A stretch of 17,023 nucleotides of DNA from an uncultured Bacteroidales bacterium (lineage in GTDB: Bacteria; Bacteroidota; Bacteroidia; Bacteroidales; F082), in the NCBI GenBank assembly GCA_937896505.1, contig CALBNP010000125.1:1-17023 (forward strand), given 5' to 3'. Positions 1 through 5,825 of this stretch are shown here, piece by piece. Each line of letters starts with the position of its first letter. Position 1 is the stretch's first letter. The position numbers and the translations under genes are program-made. Under the pieces are notes generated by a model. The model saw only the letters and a program-made list of their open reading frames with translations, searched no databases and had not been told where the DNA came from.

Positions 1-6
1 TTCATC

Positions 7-576
7 ATGGCCAAGAAAGTTCCAGAAATTAACTCGAGTTCGCAGGCTGACATAGCATTCTTGCTATTGTGTTTCTTCCTGATGACGACCTCTATGGACG
101 TTGACTACGGTATCACCCGTCGTCTTCCCCCTCCTGTCGAACAAAACGACGAGGACGTGAAGGTCAAGGAAAGAAATGTGATGAATGTTTTGGTTAACAA
201 AAACGATAAACTGTTGGTCAATGGCCGTCCTTCCGACATCTCGTTGCTGAAGGACCAAGCCAAGGAATTCATGACCCCACGTCCAAACGACCCAACGGCT
301 CCTGAAGTCGATTTCAAGGACATCGAACTCCTGGGTTCCGTCCCAATGTCGAAGGGCGTTATTTCCCTTCAGAATGACCGCGGTACATCGTATGCTATGT
401 ATATCAGTGTGCAGAATGAGTTGGCACGTGCCTTCAACGAACTGAAGGAAGAAATGGCTTGGCAGAGACTGCACAAGCACTTAGCCGACCTCAACGCAGA
501 CCAAGAAAAGGCTATCAACGAAGCCGTCCCAGTACGTGTCAGTGAAGCTGAACCTGTCGAAATCATTAAACAATAA
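7..576 (+). CDS. exbD: ExbD/TolR-type biopolymer transport protein (first of a tandem pair)
   Basis: ExbD-type subunit of a TonB-linked proton channel: with ExbB it uses the proton motive force to drive TonB-dependent outer-membrane transport. The 189-residue product has a short cytoplasmic N-terminus, then one transmembrane segment at about residues 14-33 (QADIAFLLLCFFLMTTSMDV) and a periplasmic domain. Asp15, at the start of the membrane helix, matches the conserved proton-path aspartate of ExbD/TolR. At 189 residues it is longer than the usual ~140-residue ExbD; the extra length lies in the periplasmic part after about residue 85 and in a charged C-terminal tail. The frame is open to the left edge (F-I before Met), so an upstream start cannot be excluded, but Met at position 7 fits the usual ExbD N-terminus. 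An exbB gene would be expected just off the left edge. The next exbD gene follows after 11 nt. Confidence 0.9.
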   Translation: MAKKVPEINSSSQADIAFLLLCFFLMTTSMDVDYGITRRLPPPVEQNDEDVKVKERNVMNVLVNKNDKLLVNGRPSDISLLKDQAKEFMTPRPNDPTAPEVDFKDIELLGSVPMSKGVISLQNDRGTSYAMYISVQNELARAFNELKEEMAWQRLHKHLADLNADQEKAINEAVPVRVSEAEPVEIIKQ

Positions 577-581
577 GGAGG
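575..581 (+). promoter_or_regulatory. Strong Shine-Dalgarno sequence for second exbD
   Basis: AAGGAGG overlaps the stop codon of the first exbD gene (574-576) and ends 6 nt before the ATG at 588. It is the only strong Shine-Dalgarno match before a start codon in this window; the other starts have A/T-rich leaders, as is usual in Bacteroidota. The overlap with the upstream stop suggests that translation of the two ExbD proteins is coupled. Confidence 0.75.
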
Positions 582-587
582 AATATC

Positions 588-1055
588 ATGGGTAAATTCA
601 GAAAATCTGGTAGTAAGGAAGTGCCACAAGTGAGCACCTCATCCTTGCCTGACATCGTTTACATGTTGATCTTCTTCTTCATGATTACGACAACAATGCG
701 TGACGTCGAACTGAAGGTGAAAACCTCTATGCCTAAGGCTACTGAAATCCAGAAGCTCGAACACAAAGCCTTGGTTTGCAGCATCTACATCGGTCCTCCG
801 CGCGACACCAAACTCGGTACCGAATCACGTATCCAACTTGACGATGCTTTCGCTCGTCCTGACGATATCGCTGACTGGGTGCTGAAAGAACGTGAATCAC
901 GCAACGAGGCTGACCGCCCTCTGTTGACCACCGCCCTGAAGGTGCACAAAGAGACCCGTATGGGTGTCGTCACCGACGTGAAACAAGAGCTTCGTAAGGT
1001 TGGTGCCTTCCGTATCAACTACACGACCTTGAAGGGCAGTGCTCTCGAAAACTAA
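588..1055 (+). CDS. exbD: ExbD/TolR-type biopolymer transport protein (second of a tandem pair)
   Basis: Second ExbD-type protein, 155 residues, predicted to be a single-pass inner-membrane protein of an ExbB-ExbD proton channel. The N-terminus is basic, then a transmembrane segment at about residues 21-38 (PDIVYMLIFFFMITTT) carries the conserved aspartate as Asp22; a periplasmic domain follows. It differs clearly from its neighbour, so the two are old paralogues rather than a recent duplication. Two different adjacent exbD genes are a common arrangement in Bacteroidota, where they may form a mixed channel (family knowledge, not visible here). The start is fixed by the AAGGAGG just upstream. 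A hairpin terminator follows 25 nt after the stop, so this is the last gene of its operon. Confidence 0.9.
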   Translation: MGKFRKSGSKEVPQVSTSSLPDIVYMLIFFFMITTTMRDVELKVKTSMPKATEIQKLEHKALVCSIYIGPPRDTKLGTESRIQLDDAFARPDDIADWVLKERESRNEADRPLLTTALKVHKETRMGVVTDVKQELRKVGAFRINYTTLKGSALEN

Positions 1056-1080
1056 GACATTTCATAAATTGTCAATATGT

Positions 1081-1111
1081 AAAAAAAGGATGCCAGATGG
1101 CGTCCTTTTTT
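1081..1111 (+). terminator. Intrinsic terminator of the exbD operon
   Basis: A stem of AAAAAAGGATGCC against GGCGTCCTTTTTT (one G-T pair) around a 4-nt loop ends in a T-run. It lies 25 nt after the second exbD stop. The A-run on the left arm would let it act in both directions, but no minus-strand gene needs it. Confidence 0.85.
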
Positions 1112-1137
1112 CATTATTTGAGTTTGCTTTGATTTAG

Positions 1138-1250
1138 GTGGAACAACTAACAATGTCATTTCGACCATCGGGAAGAAATCTATTGTTATTTGTTCCACTC
1201 AAAAAAGCCTATAGATACCTTCCTTCGTCGGTATGACATAGGCTTTTTTT
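1138..1250. repeat. Nested inverted repeats, probable eroded dispersed repeat
   Basis: Three overlapping pairings are visible. A 17-nt arm at 1138-1154 pairs with 1182-1198 (16 of 17). The loop starts with TGTCATTTCGACC and runs to AAATCTAT; this segment (1154-1183) is roughly complementary to 1211-1238, which ends in GGTATGACA. Finally AAAAAAGCCTAT (1201-1212) pairs exactly with ATAGGCTTTTTT (1238-1249), with an inner stem ATACC/GGTAT at 1215-1219/1230-1234; this last one looks like a bidirectional terminator. From memory, strings like TGTCATTTCGACC...GAAATCT occur as dispersed repeats in Bacteroidota genomes; that could not be checked here. No coding frame is seen. Confidence 0.6.
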
Positions 1251-1262
1251 GAAAAATCAAAA

Positions 1263-1270
1263 CAAATTAT
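1263..1270 (+). repeat. Left target-site duplication (8 bp)
   Basis: CAAATTAT directly abuts the left end of the terminal inverted repeat at 1271. The identical eight bases abut the right end at 1579-1586, as expected of a duplication made on insertion. Confidence 0.75.
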
Positions 1271-1578
1271 GGCAATAATATACAATTTGACCTATAGTGG
1301 TTTACCATACATCGATAATGGTGTAAATCAAGTAGAATTAGCAGTTTGAGGTTCCCGCCGCGAGCGTCGGGAAATCGAAGATTACCTCACTTCGTGTCGG
1401 TGAATCGGAGATTTCGACGTAGTCAATGGAAATCGTGGGAGTTATCATAAGGGCGGCGGCGGGTGAGGTTCACACTAAGCTCTATAACAGGTCGCCGCCG
1501 CTCGTTCTATTAATCCACGGCAACCATTCCCGTCGCCAGACGGGAATCTCTATTTGGGTCTAAAAGTATATTATTGCC
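1271..1578. mobile_element. MITE-like non-autonomous insertion element
   Basis: A 308-bp segment bounded by terminal inverted repeats. The left end reads GGCAATAATATAC followed by AATTTGACC (1271-1292); the complement of the right end reads GGCAATAATATAC followed by TTTTAGACC (1578 back to 1557). That is 19 of 22 matches, with the outer 13 exact. An exact 8-bp direct repeat, CAAATTAT, flanks both ends. The inside has GC-rich secondary structure unlike the A/T-rich surroundings: GCGGCGGCG/CGCCGCCGC (1453-1461/1493-1501) and ATTCCCGTC-GCCA-GACGGGAAT (1526-1547). No transposase or other convincing frame is present, so a transposase elsewhere would have to move it. Families with 8-bp duplications include IS256, ISL3, IS66 and IS1595; the sequence alone does not say which one is related. 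Confidence 0.75.
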
Positions 1579-1586
1579 CAAATTAT
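1579..1586 (+). repeat. Right target-site duplication (8 bp)
   Basis: Second copy of CAAATTAT, directly after the right terminal inverted repeat and 2 nt before the TTG taken as the upstream promoter element of the next gene. Confidence 0.75.
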
Positions 1587-1588
1587 TG

Positions 1589-1618
1589 TTGCACTTCACT
1601 ACTAAATAACTATCTTTG
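1589..1618 (+). promoter_or_regulatory. Bacteroidota-type promoter of the T9SS substrate gene
   Basis: TTG (1589-1591), a 19-nt spacer and TATCTTTG (1611-1618) match the Bacteroidota housekeeping promoter pattern TTG-N19/20-TAnnTTTG. Transcription would start near 1624-1626, giving a leader of about 35 nt before the ATG at 1660. The promoter sits right next to the insertion element ending at 1578/1586. Confidence 0.75.
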
Positions 1619-1659
1619 CCTCAAATTCTCAAATCATTATTCATTAAATTTATTCTACT

Positions 1660-3048
1660 ATGAAAAAAGCATTACTACTTCTCGCAGCTGTTGTTTTCAG
1701 TTTTGGCCTGAAAGCACAATGCCCTCACACTGAAGCTATTGACTTCACTGCAACTGATTGTCATGGCACTGAAGTGCATCTGTTCGACATCCTTGATGGT
1801 GGACAAAGCGTGCTTATTGACTTTTTCTACACCACTTGCCCCCCATGCAATCAGGCAGCACCAAAAGTGGCAGAAGCTTATACACGTCTTGGATGTAATA
1901 TGCATGATGTTTTCTTTATGGAAATTTCTGATCGGGATAATGATGCTGCTTGTCAAACCTGGTGCCAGACTTATGGCATCGAATATCCTACCATTGGTTC
2001 TACTGGAGGTGGAAATACCATCACTAGTCAATACGGCATCTCAGCATGGCCAACCGTTATCCTCATTACTCCAGATCGTCATATCGTCATCAACGATTTG
2101 TGGCCAATTAGCAATTCACAGACTATCGTTAATGAACTGGCTCCTTATGGCATCCAGGAACATGATTGCGATGCTCCTGTCGCTGATCCACAAGTAGAAA
2201 TCACTGTTGGCGAAGTCACAGCAACAACTGTTGAGGCTACCTTCACTCCTAATGCCGACTGCGCCTCCTATTGGTACTTGCTTAGCACTGAAGTTGAAAT
2301 GCAGATGTGGCAGCAGATGATGGGCTCAACGCTCGAACATCTCGTTCAGATGTGGGGCCTTCAAGCAATTGAAACAACCGATTATACATGGACCGAACAA
2401 CAGCCTGCTACCGAATACACCATCTATGTTGTTCCTATTGATGCAGATGGAAATGCTTATGAAGCAATCAAGGAAAACGTCACTACTGCAAGCCAAGGTG
2501 GCACAGGTGAAGCTCTCGTTGAACTTACCGTTGACTTGATTTCAAACACTGAGGCTACAATCAGTGCAGTCCCGAATTCAGAAGTAGCCGAATATCACTA
2601 TGGCTTCATCACTGTTGACTATTATAATGAAATCGGCCCTGAAGCAGCTGCCGATGAGATCCGTTCAGACGGCTACCCGGCTTATGAACCTGATAGTTGG
2701 ACTTGGAGCAATCTCGAACCAAGCACCTATTATTATGCACTTGGCACCGCTAAGAATGCAAACGATGAATGGGGCGAAACGGCATTGGTCGAAATCTTCA
2801 CCGATATTGATGGCGTTGTTGAATCAGTTAATACCTTTGTGGTTTATCCAAATCCAGCCAACGATTTCGTCACTGTTTCTGGCGAAGGCCTCAACACGGT
2901 CAGCGTTTTCAACGCATTAGGCCAAAAGGTTGATGAATTTGCCGGCGAAGGTACACAATGCAAGATTGCTACTGGCAACTACGAAAATGGTATCTATTTC
3001 GTGAAAGTCAACAATGGTGCTGCTGTCAGATTTGTTGTGACACACTAA
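1660..3048 (+). CDS. Secreted thioredoxin-like protein with T9SS type A sorting domain
   Basis: A 462-residue exported protein. Residues 1-20 are a signal peptide (MKKALLLLAA VVFSFGLKAQ). Residues 21-165 form a thioredoxin-like/redoxin domain: the redox pair is C60-P-P-C63 and P131 in SAWPTV is the expected cis-proline. Residues about 178-277 and 287-383 are two related beta-sandwich (fibronectin III-like) domains. Residues about 394-462 are a T9SS type A sorting domain (VYPNPANDFV, NALGQKV, NGIYFVKV). The product is thus predicted to cross the inner membrane by Sec, then the outer membrane by the T9SS whose pore, SprA, is encoded at the right of this window. The CPPC motif suggests a thiol-disulfide role outside the cell or at its surface; substrate unknown. 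The gene stands alone, with its own promoter and terminator. Confidence 0.88.
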   Translation: MKKALLLLAAVVFSFGLKAQCPHTEAIDFTATDCHGTEVHLFDILDGGQSVLIDFFYTTCPPCNQAAPKVAEAYTRLGCNMHDVFFMEISDRDNDAACQTWCQTYGIEYPTIGSTGGGNTITSQYGISAWPTVILITPDRHIVINDLWPISNSQTIVNELAPYGIQEHDCDAPVADPQVEITVGEVTATTVEATFTPNADCASYWYLLSTEVEMQMWQQMMGSTLEHLVQMWGLQAIETTDYTWTEQQPATEYTIYVVPIDADGNAYEAIKENVTTASQGGTGEALVELTVDLISNTEATISAVPNSEVAEYHYGFITVDYYNEIGPEAAADEIRSDGYPAYEPDSWTWSNLEPSTYYYALGTAKNANDEWGETALVEIFTDIDGVVESVNTFVVYPNPANDFVTVSGEGLNTVSVFNALGQKVDEFAGEGTQCKIATGNYENGIYFVKVNNGAAVRFVVTH

Positions 3049-3085
3049 AATGATTGTTGCCTTTTCAGGCACTATCAGTTGAACT

Positions 3086-3121
3086 AATGACGCATCTTGA
3101 AAGGGATGCGTCATTTTTTTA
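3086..3121 (+). terminator. Intrinsic terminator of the T9SS substrate gene
   Basis: AATGACGCATC (3086-3096) pairs exactly with GATGCGTCATT (3105-3115) around an 8-nt loop, followed by a T-run that reaches into the stop codon of the convergent CPBP gene (3119). On the minus strand the stem is not followed by T's, so it mainly serves the plus-strand gene. Confidence 0.85.
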
Positions 3122-3988
3122 TTTGGTTTCCTTCTTTTTCCGTAATGCAAGCACGATGATGGCTACGGTGGCAACAAGACTTAATACGACAAGCAAGACA
3201 TTGCTAGTGGCTCCAAAAGAGTCAACGTCAGTATCTATGATGCCTTTGTTGTCGAGATAATAGACCACTACTGCGGTTCCGTTGTTCAGGAAGTGCATGG
3301 CGATGCTGGTCCAAATCGAGCCAGTGGCGTAGAACATGTAGCCGAGAATCAATCCGAGGAACATGCGCGGGAAGAAGCCGTAGAATTGCAGATGGATGAA
3401 GGAAAAGATGGCTGCCGTGAGGATAATGGCAACGTGCGGGTTCTTGCAGCCTTTCGTCAAGGCCTGCTGGAGCACACCTCGGAAAGTGAGCTCTTCGCCG
3501 ATGGCCGGAATCAAGGCAATGACTAGCAAGTTGACGAGAAGACCGCCAATGGTGTCAACATCGAGCATCCTCTCGGTGAGTGCGGCAGCGGCTTCTTCCA
3601 TGCTTTTCAGCAATTCTTCGATCTTTGCGAAGGCTTCGCCAAAGTTCATCGATTCGTTCCAAGCGGTGAGCAAATTCGTGATGGGCAACGAAATGAACAT
3701 CAAGGCCAATCCGGCAAAGAAAGCCCAGATTGGGCTGATTCTCCTGAAACCGATTTCTTGCATTGGCTTTTCGCGAGTGATGAGGTATAGTACAATAGGC
3801 GGAATGGTGAACATCATGACATGACTGATGCCTTGAGCTGCTCTGAGGAGGCTGATATCGTTGCCTGCGGCCATGAAAAGGCTGATGGCACTGCCCAATA
3901 GCGAGCAGATGAGAAGTAGCATGAGATAGATGAAGAATCTGAATCCGGTGGATTGTTTCAGCTGTTCGGTAAATAAATCGTTTTTCAT
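3119..3988 (-). CDS. CPBP-family intramembrane metalloprotease
   Basis: A 289-residue polytopic membrane protein of the CPBP (CAAX protease and bacteriocin-processing, Rce1-like) family. The three signature motifs are present: E165-E166-L-T-F-R170, F195-S-F-I-H199, and H232-F-L-N-N236, which together form the putative metal-binding active site within the membrane. About seven to eight hydrophobic segments are spread over the chain, with an acidic, Ala-rich stretch (about 113-140) before the catalytic part and a lysine-rich C-terminus. The start at 3988 (MKNDLFTEQL) is preferred over an upstream in-frame ATG at 4072, because the longer form would run through the promoter region and into dusB. 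Bacterial members have varied jobs (prenyl-protein processing, bacteriocin immunity, membrane-protein cleavage); nothing here picks one. Divergent from dusB. Confidence 0.85.
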   Translation of the reverse strand: MKNDLFTEQLKQSTGFRFFIYLMLLLICSLLGSAISLFMAAGNDISLLRAAQGISHVMMFTIPPIVLYLITREKPMQEIGFRRISPIWAFFAGLALMFISLPITNLLTAWNESMNFGEAFAKIEELLKSMEEAAAALTERMLDVDTIGGLLVNLLVIALIPAIGEELTFRGVLQQALTKGCKNPHVAIILTAAIFSFIHLQFYGFFPRMFLGLILGYMFYATGSIWTSIAMHFLNNGTAVVVYYLDNKGIIDTDVDSFGATSNVLLVVLSLVATVAIIVLALRKKKETK

Positions 3989-3999
3989 TGCGTTGTGAT

Positions 4000-4031
4000 T
4001 TTGCTGCAAAGATAGGCTTTTTGTACCTTTG
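4000..4031 (+). promoter_or_regulatory. Promoter of dusB
   Basis: TTTG (4000-4003), a 20-nt spacer and TACCTTTG (4024-4031) match the Bacteroidota promoter pattern fully. The start point would be near 4037-4039, giving a leader of about 20 nt before the ATG at 4056. The promoter covers the TTG codon at 4029, which rules that codon out as the dusB start. Confidence 0.75.
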
Positions 4032-4035
4032 CAGC
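4003..4035. repeat. Inverted repeat spanning the divergent CPBP/dusB promoters
   Basis: GCTGCAAAGATA (4003-4014) and TACCTTTGCAGC (4024-4035) are inverted copies with 11 of 12 matches, 9 nt apart. Each arm contains the -7 element of one of the two divergent promoters. The symmetry could simply reflect two similar promoter sequences facing each other, or it could form a shared operator. Confidence 0.65.
4007..4014 (-). promoter_or_regulatory. -7 element of the CPBP protease gene promoter
   Basis: Read on the minus strand this is TATCTTTG, a full match to TAnnTTTG, 19 nt upstream of the start codon at 3988. No good TTG element is seen at the expected distance, so the promoter may be weak or depend on a regulator. 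Confidence 0.55.
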
Positions 4036-4055
4036 GCGTTTCATTGCGTTTGAGT

Positions 4056-5033
4056 ATGTACAAGATAGCCAATATCGATTTTGAACACTATCCCTTGCTT
4101 CTGGCACCGATGGAGGATGTGTCGGACCCGCCATTTCGTTACGTCTGCAAGATGTTTGGCGCAGATGTGGTTTATTCGGAATTCATTTCAGCCGATGGCT
4201 TGATTCGTGATGCTGTGAAAAGCGTCAAGAAATTGGATTTCAGCGAGTTTGAACGTCCTGTTGGAATACAGATTTTTGGAAATTCCATCGAGCCAATGGT
4301 GGAGGCAGCGCGTTATGCCGAAACGGCTCACCCTGATATCATCGACATCAATTTTGGTTGTCCGGTGAAAAAGGTGGCATCGAAAGGTGCTGGTTCAGGC
4401 ATCATGAACGACATTCCGAAGATGGTGGCCATCACGAAAGCCGTTGTCGAGGCGGTGAAAACGCCTGTTACGGTGAAGACACGCTTGGGCTACGACGACG
4501 AACATCGCGAAATCGTTGATATCGCCGAACGGCTTCAAGATGTCGGCATTGCAGCTTTGACAATTCATGGTCGCTTGCGCACGACAAAATATAGCGAACC
4601 TGCCGATTGGACTTTGATAGGAGAGGTGAAGAAGAATCCGCGCATGACGATTCCGATTATCGGCAACGGCGATGTGGTGGATGGCCCTTCGGCAAAATAT
4701 TTCAAGGACACTTTTGGTGTCGATGGCTTGATGATTGGTCGTGCCTCGTATGGCAATCCGTGGATTTTCAGCCAGATAAGGCATTATTTAGAGACAGGCG
4801 AGGAACTGCCTTTGCTCAATGTGGCTGAGCGTGTGCGAATCAGCCGAATGCAGTTGGAAAAGTCGGTTGATTGGAAAGGCGAACACATTGCTCTGCTTGA
4901 AATCCGCAAGCATTGGTCGTCGTATTTCAAGGGCTTGCCCAACTTCAAGCCTTTTAGGATGCGGCTGATGGAAATGGAAACGGCTCCCGAAGTCTATCAG
5001 TTGCTTGACGAGATTTTGGAAAACTATCAGTGA
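4056..5033 (+). CDS. dusB: tRNA-dihydrouridine synthase, DusB-like
   Basis: A 325-residue FMN-dependent enzyme that reduces specific uridines in the tRNA D-loop to dihydrouridine using NADPH. Family landmarks in order: APMEDVSD (17-24, FMN-binding start of the TIM barrel), NFGCPVKKVASKGAGSG (99-115) with the catalytic C102, VKTRLGYD (140-147), IHGR (170-173), IIGNGDV (201-207) and MIGRASYGNPWIF (226-238); the C-terminal helical tRNA-binding part follows. Length is normal for the family. A start at the TTG at 4029 is possible in frame but lies inside the promoter, so the ATG at 4056 (MYKIANIDFE) was chosen. Bacteroidota members are usually annotated DusB; the subfamily, and so the exact uridine, is inferred. 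Confidence 0.9.
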   Translation: MYKIANIDFEHYPLLLAPMEDVSDPPFRYVCKMFGADVVYSEFISADGLIRDAVKSVKKLDFSEFERPVGIQIFGNSIEPMVEAARYAETAHPDIIDINFGCPVKKVASKGAGSGIMNDIPKMVAITKAVVEAVKTPVTVKTRLGYDDEHREIVDIAERLQDVGIAALTIHGRLRTTKYSEPADWTLIGEVKKNPRMTIPIIGNGDVVDGPSAKYFKDTFGVDGLMIGRASYGNPWIFSQIRHYLETGEELPLLNVAERVRISRMQLEKSVDWKGEHIALLEIRKHWSSYFKGLPNFKPFRMRLMEMETAPEVYQLLDEILENYQ

Positions 5034-5048
5034 TTTTCAGTCGCTTGC

Positions 5049-5080
5049 CGTCATTGCGAGCCTAGCGAAGCAATCCAGAC
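5049..5080 (+). repeat. Fragment of a dispersed palindrome-type repeat
   Basis: GTCATTGCGAG, five bases, then CGAAGCAATCCAGAC resembles a short dispersed repeat found in many bacterial genomes (recalled, not searched). Its usual inverted partner is missing here. It lies 15 nt after the dusB stop. Confidence 0.45.
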
Positions 5081-5089
5081 AATCAGTCT

Positions 5090-5148
5090 CCACGTATCTC
5101 GAGTATCTTTTTTGTGTCAGTCATACTTGCGATACGGGTGATACGTGG
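5090..5148. terminator. Large imperfect hairpin between convergent dusB and HAD genes
   Basis: CCACGTATC (5090-5098) pairs exactly with GATACGTGG (5140-5148). After a symmetrical 4x4 internal loop, GTATC (5103-5107) pairs with GATAC (5131-5135), leaving a loop of about 23 nt that contains a T-run. It ends 6 nt before the stop codon of the HAD gene on the minus strand. It may stop transcription from both sides, but there is no T-run directly after the stem, so the terminator role is inferred. Confidence 0.45.
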
Positions 5149-5154
5149 AAACAT

Positions 5155-5799
5155 TCAAAGCATCTCGCTATTCAGCACGCCATTAGTGAACAGGTTTCTC
5201 ACAAGTTCGTCGCGGCGGATGTGATAGGTCTTGATGCCGAGGCGTTTGGCGGCTTCGATATTTTCGGCTGTGTCGTCAATGAAAAGCGTCTCTTCAGGGT
5301 TGAGACCTTCGTGGTCGAGGATGAATTCAAAGAAACGCGGGTCGGGTTTTTCCAAATGGATGTCGAATGAGAAATAAGCCTTGTTGAAAAGCTCGTCAAA
5401 TTCCTGATAGCCGAAACGCAACTGCAAGTCCCTGACATAAAGGTCGTAATGGATTTCGTTGGAATTGCTCGCTAAGAAAATCTTGTAGTGTTTCTTTACC
5501 TTTTCGATGGCTTCGATGCGTTCCCTCGGAATGTCGAGCAGCATGGCATTCCAGATGGAATCGAATTTCTCGTCGGTTTGTTTCTCGATGTGAAAAAATT
5601 CCTTCATTTTCTTTCGGAAAGTCGCCGCGGTGTAAACGCCGATGTCGAATTTGCTCAAAATCTGCTGTAATTCAGTAGAATGTATGGTTTGTTTGATATC
5701 GATGCCTATCTTGGCAAGTTCGTTGAAGGTAGCGTTTTCGTCGAGGTCGAGAATCACGCCGCCGAGGTCGAAGATGATGTTTTTTATCTTGTTGTTCAT
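5155..5799 (-). CDS. HAD-superfamily phosphatase (YihX-like, subfamily IA)
   Basis: A 214-residue soluble haloacid dehalogenase-type hydrolase. Motif I is IIFDLGGVILDLD with the nucleophile D11; the position two residues on is Gly13 instead of the general acid Asp, as in the YihX-type DLGNV/DLGGV group. Motif II is LASNSNEIH (about 110-118), motif III is LEKPDPRFF (about 150-158), and motif IV is FIDDTAENIEAA (about 173-184). A helical cap sits between motifs I and II. YihX of E. coli is a glucose-1-phosphate phosphatase, but substrates vary widely and cannot be read from sequence. The start at 5799 (MNNKIKNIIF) is used because the longer in-frame extension would run antisense through the tRNA gene. 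Confidence 0.85.
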   Translation of the reverse strand: MNNKIKNIIFDLGGVILDLDENATFNELAKIGIDIKQTIHSTELQQILSKFDIGVYTAATFRKKMKEFFHIEKQTDEKFDSIWNAMLLDIPRERIEAIEKVKKHYKIFLASNSNEIHYDLYVRDLQLRFGYQEFDELFNKAYFSFDIHLEKPDPRFFEFILDHEGLNPEETLFIDDTAENIEAAKRLGIKTYHIRRDELVRNLFTNGVLNSEML

Positions 5800-5825
5800 T
5801 TTTTCGTTGTTTATGCTTTCAAATT

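Noticed and set aside
1271..1578. Small protein or transposase fragment inside the insertion element
   Set aside because: No frame of useful length with a start and family-like sequence exists; the content is mostly inverted repeats.
1056..1659. CRISPR array in the repeat-rich gap
   Set aside because: The repeats are inverted and of different sequence; there are no regularly spaced direct repeats and no cas genes.
4029..4055. dusB start at the TTG at 4029
   Set aside because: The codon lies inside the -7 promoter element (4024-4031); the ATG at 4056 gives the usual DusB N-terminus.
3989..4072. Longer CPBP protease starting at 4072
   Set aside because: It would overlap the divergent promoters and the start of dusB, and the added residues do not resemble a membrane-protein N-terminus.
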